From Candidatus Colwellbacteria bacterium RIFCSPLOWO2_12_FULL_43_11 (lineage in GTDB: Bacteria > Patescibacteriota > Minisyncoccia > UBA6257 > Colwellbacteraceae), in assembly GCA_001817805.1 (NCBI GenBank), contig MHJB01000026.1, positions 1-5,800 of the forward strand: a stretch of DNA of 5,800 nucleotides, given 5' to 3'. The notes below the pieces were generated by a model. It did not search any database. It had not been told where the DNA came from and saw only the letters and a list, made by a program, of their open reading frames with translations. The position numbers and the translations under genes are program-made. Positions 5,520 to 5,800 of this stretch are shown here, in pieces; the stretch's first letter is position 1, and each line of letters starts with the position of its first letter.

Positions 5520-5800
5520 TTACTTACAGAATTCGTTCGCCGGGGTCAATCCATCCCAGTTTACGTTACCAACTGCCGTTACGGTAGTTGTGTAACATCC
5601 TGTGGCTGCATTTTTAAGAGAAAAAGTGGCATTGCCATTAGTGTCGGTAGTGGTTGTGCCCGATGCTTGTAAGACACTATTCAGGTAGAGGTTTACGGAT
5701 ACCGATGTACCGGAAACAGCACTTAAAGAATCGTCAACTAAAGAGACTACGGTATTCAAACTCCTGTTACTGACGGAGTAAGTTACAGAGCTAACCGTAA
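5520..5800 (-). CDS. Secreted protein, C-terminal Ig-like domain (partial, runs off the right edge)
   Basis: Only the last 92 codons are present. The frame stays open to the window edge (first full codon 5796-5798) with no credible start; a TTG at 5757-5759 falls inside a continuous beta-rich domain. The visible part reads VSLVDDSLSAVSGTSVSV, TTTDTNGNATFSLKN and GCYTTTVTAVGN, then NWDGLTPANEFCK at the C-terminus. This is the pattern of bacterial Ig-like (Big_1-type) domains at the ends of large secreted proteins, including some subtilisin-like peptidases. Two cysteines, in GCY and in the terminal FCK, may pair. The full protein's function cannot be told from here. It is separated by terminators from the SipW operon, but it fits a region devoted to surface proteins. 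Confidence 0.75.
   Translation of the reverse strand, partial: TVSSVTYSVSNRSLNTVVSLVDDSLSAVSGTSVSVNLYLNSVLQASGTTTTDTNGNATFSLKNAATGCYTTTVTAVGNVNWDGLTPANEFCK

Noticed and set aside
5463..5672. Plus-strand open frame of 69 codons near the right end
   Set aside because: It runs through the terminator hairpin at 5474-5503 and then antisense to the Ig-like domain, which is clearly coding on the minus strand.
5757..5759. TTG as the start of a 79-residue minus-strand protein
   Set aside because: The frame is open for 13 more codons to the edge with continuous beta-domain character, and there is no ribosome site or signal peptide. The gene is partial rather than short.

Overview
The window looks like part of a bacterial genome of the Patescibacteria/CPR kind. 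This assignment is tentative. It rests on signal peptides of the SipW-dependent type with the exact flavour TTAFYND.ETSSGN, TasA-like modules carrying DLKPGDWGEDTIS, weak or absent Shine-Dalgarno sequences, and a small DUF378 membrane protein. TGA is used as a stop (it ends the peptidase gene at 3561-3563), so the TGA-recoded CPR lineages are unlikely. No RNA genes, insertion sequences or CRISPR arrays are visible.

Positions 1-5131 (+ strand) form one apparent operon for exported surface proteins. It encodes a TasA-like module fused to a von Willebrand A domain (57-1484), a paralogous TasA-like module fused to an unrelated C-terminal beta-sandwich (1592-2923), a SipW/ER-type signal peptidase I (3015-3563), and a third SipW-dependent protein with a GGWG-type domain and a very acidic tail (3560-5104, overlapping the peptidase gene by GTGA). 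It closes with a terminator hairpin at 5103-5131. The layout recalls the tapA-sipW-tasA matrix operon of Bacillus. The simplest reading is that the peptidase processes all three neighbours, which are then displayed or assembled outside the cell.

Each of the first three genes is preceded, between stop and start, by an RNA hairpin (15-45, 1490-1570, 2962-3001). The first can be exchanged for a smaller hairpin that abuts the start codon. The first two genes share a perfectly identical 108-base block inside otherwise diverged sequence, which suggests gene conversion.

Positions 5132-5800 carry two minus-strand genes: a DUF378 two-helix membrane protein (5168-5395) with a good extended -10 promoter at 5452-5460, and the last 92 codons of a secreted Ig-like-domain protein (5520-5800) that runs off the right edge, with its terminator at 5474-5503. 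No gap without a gene exceeds about 125 bases. Bases 1-14 may be the tail of an upstream gene (stops occur in all three plus frames), but nothing there can be identified.
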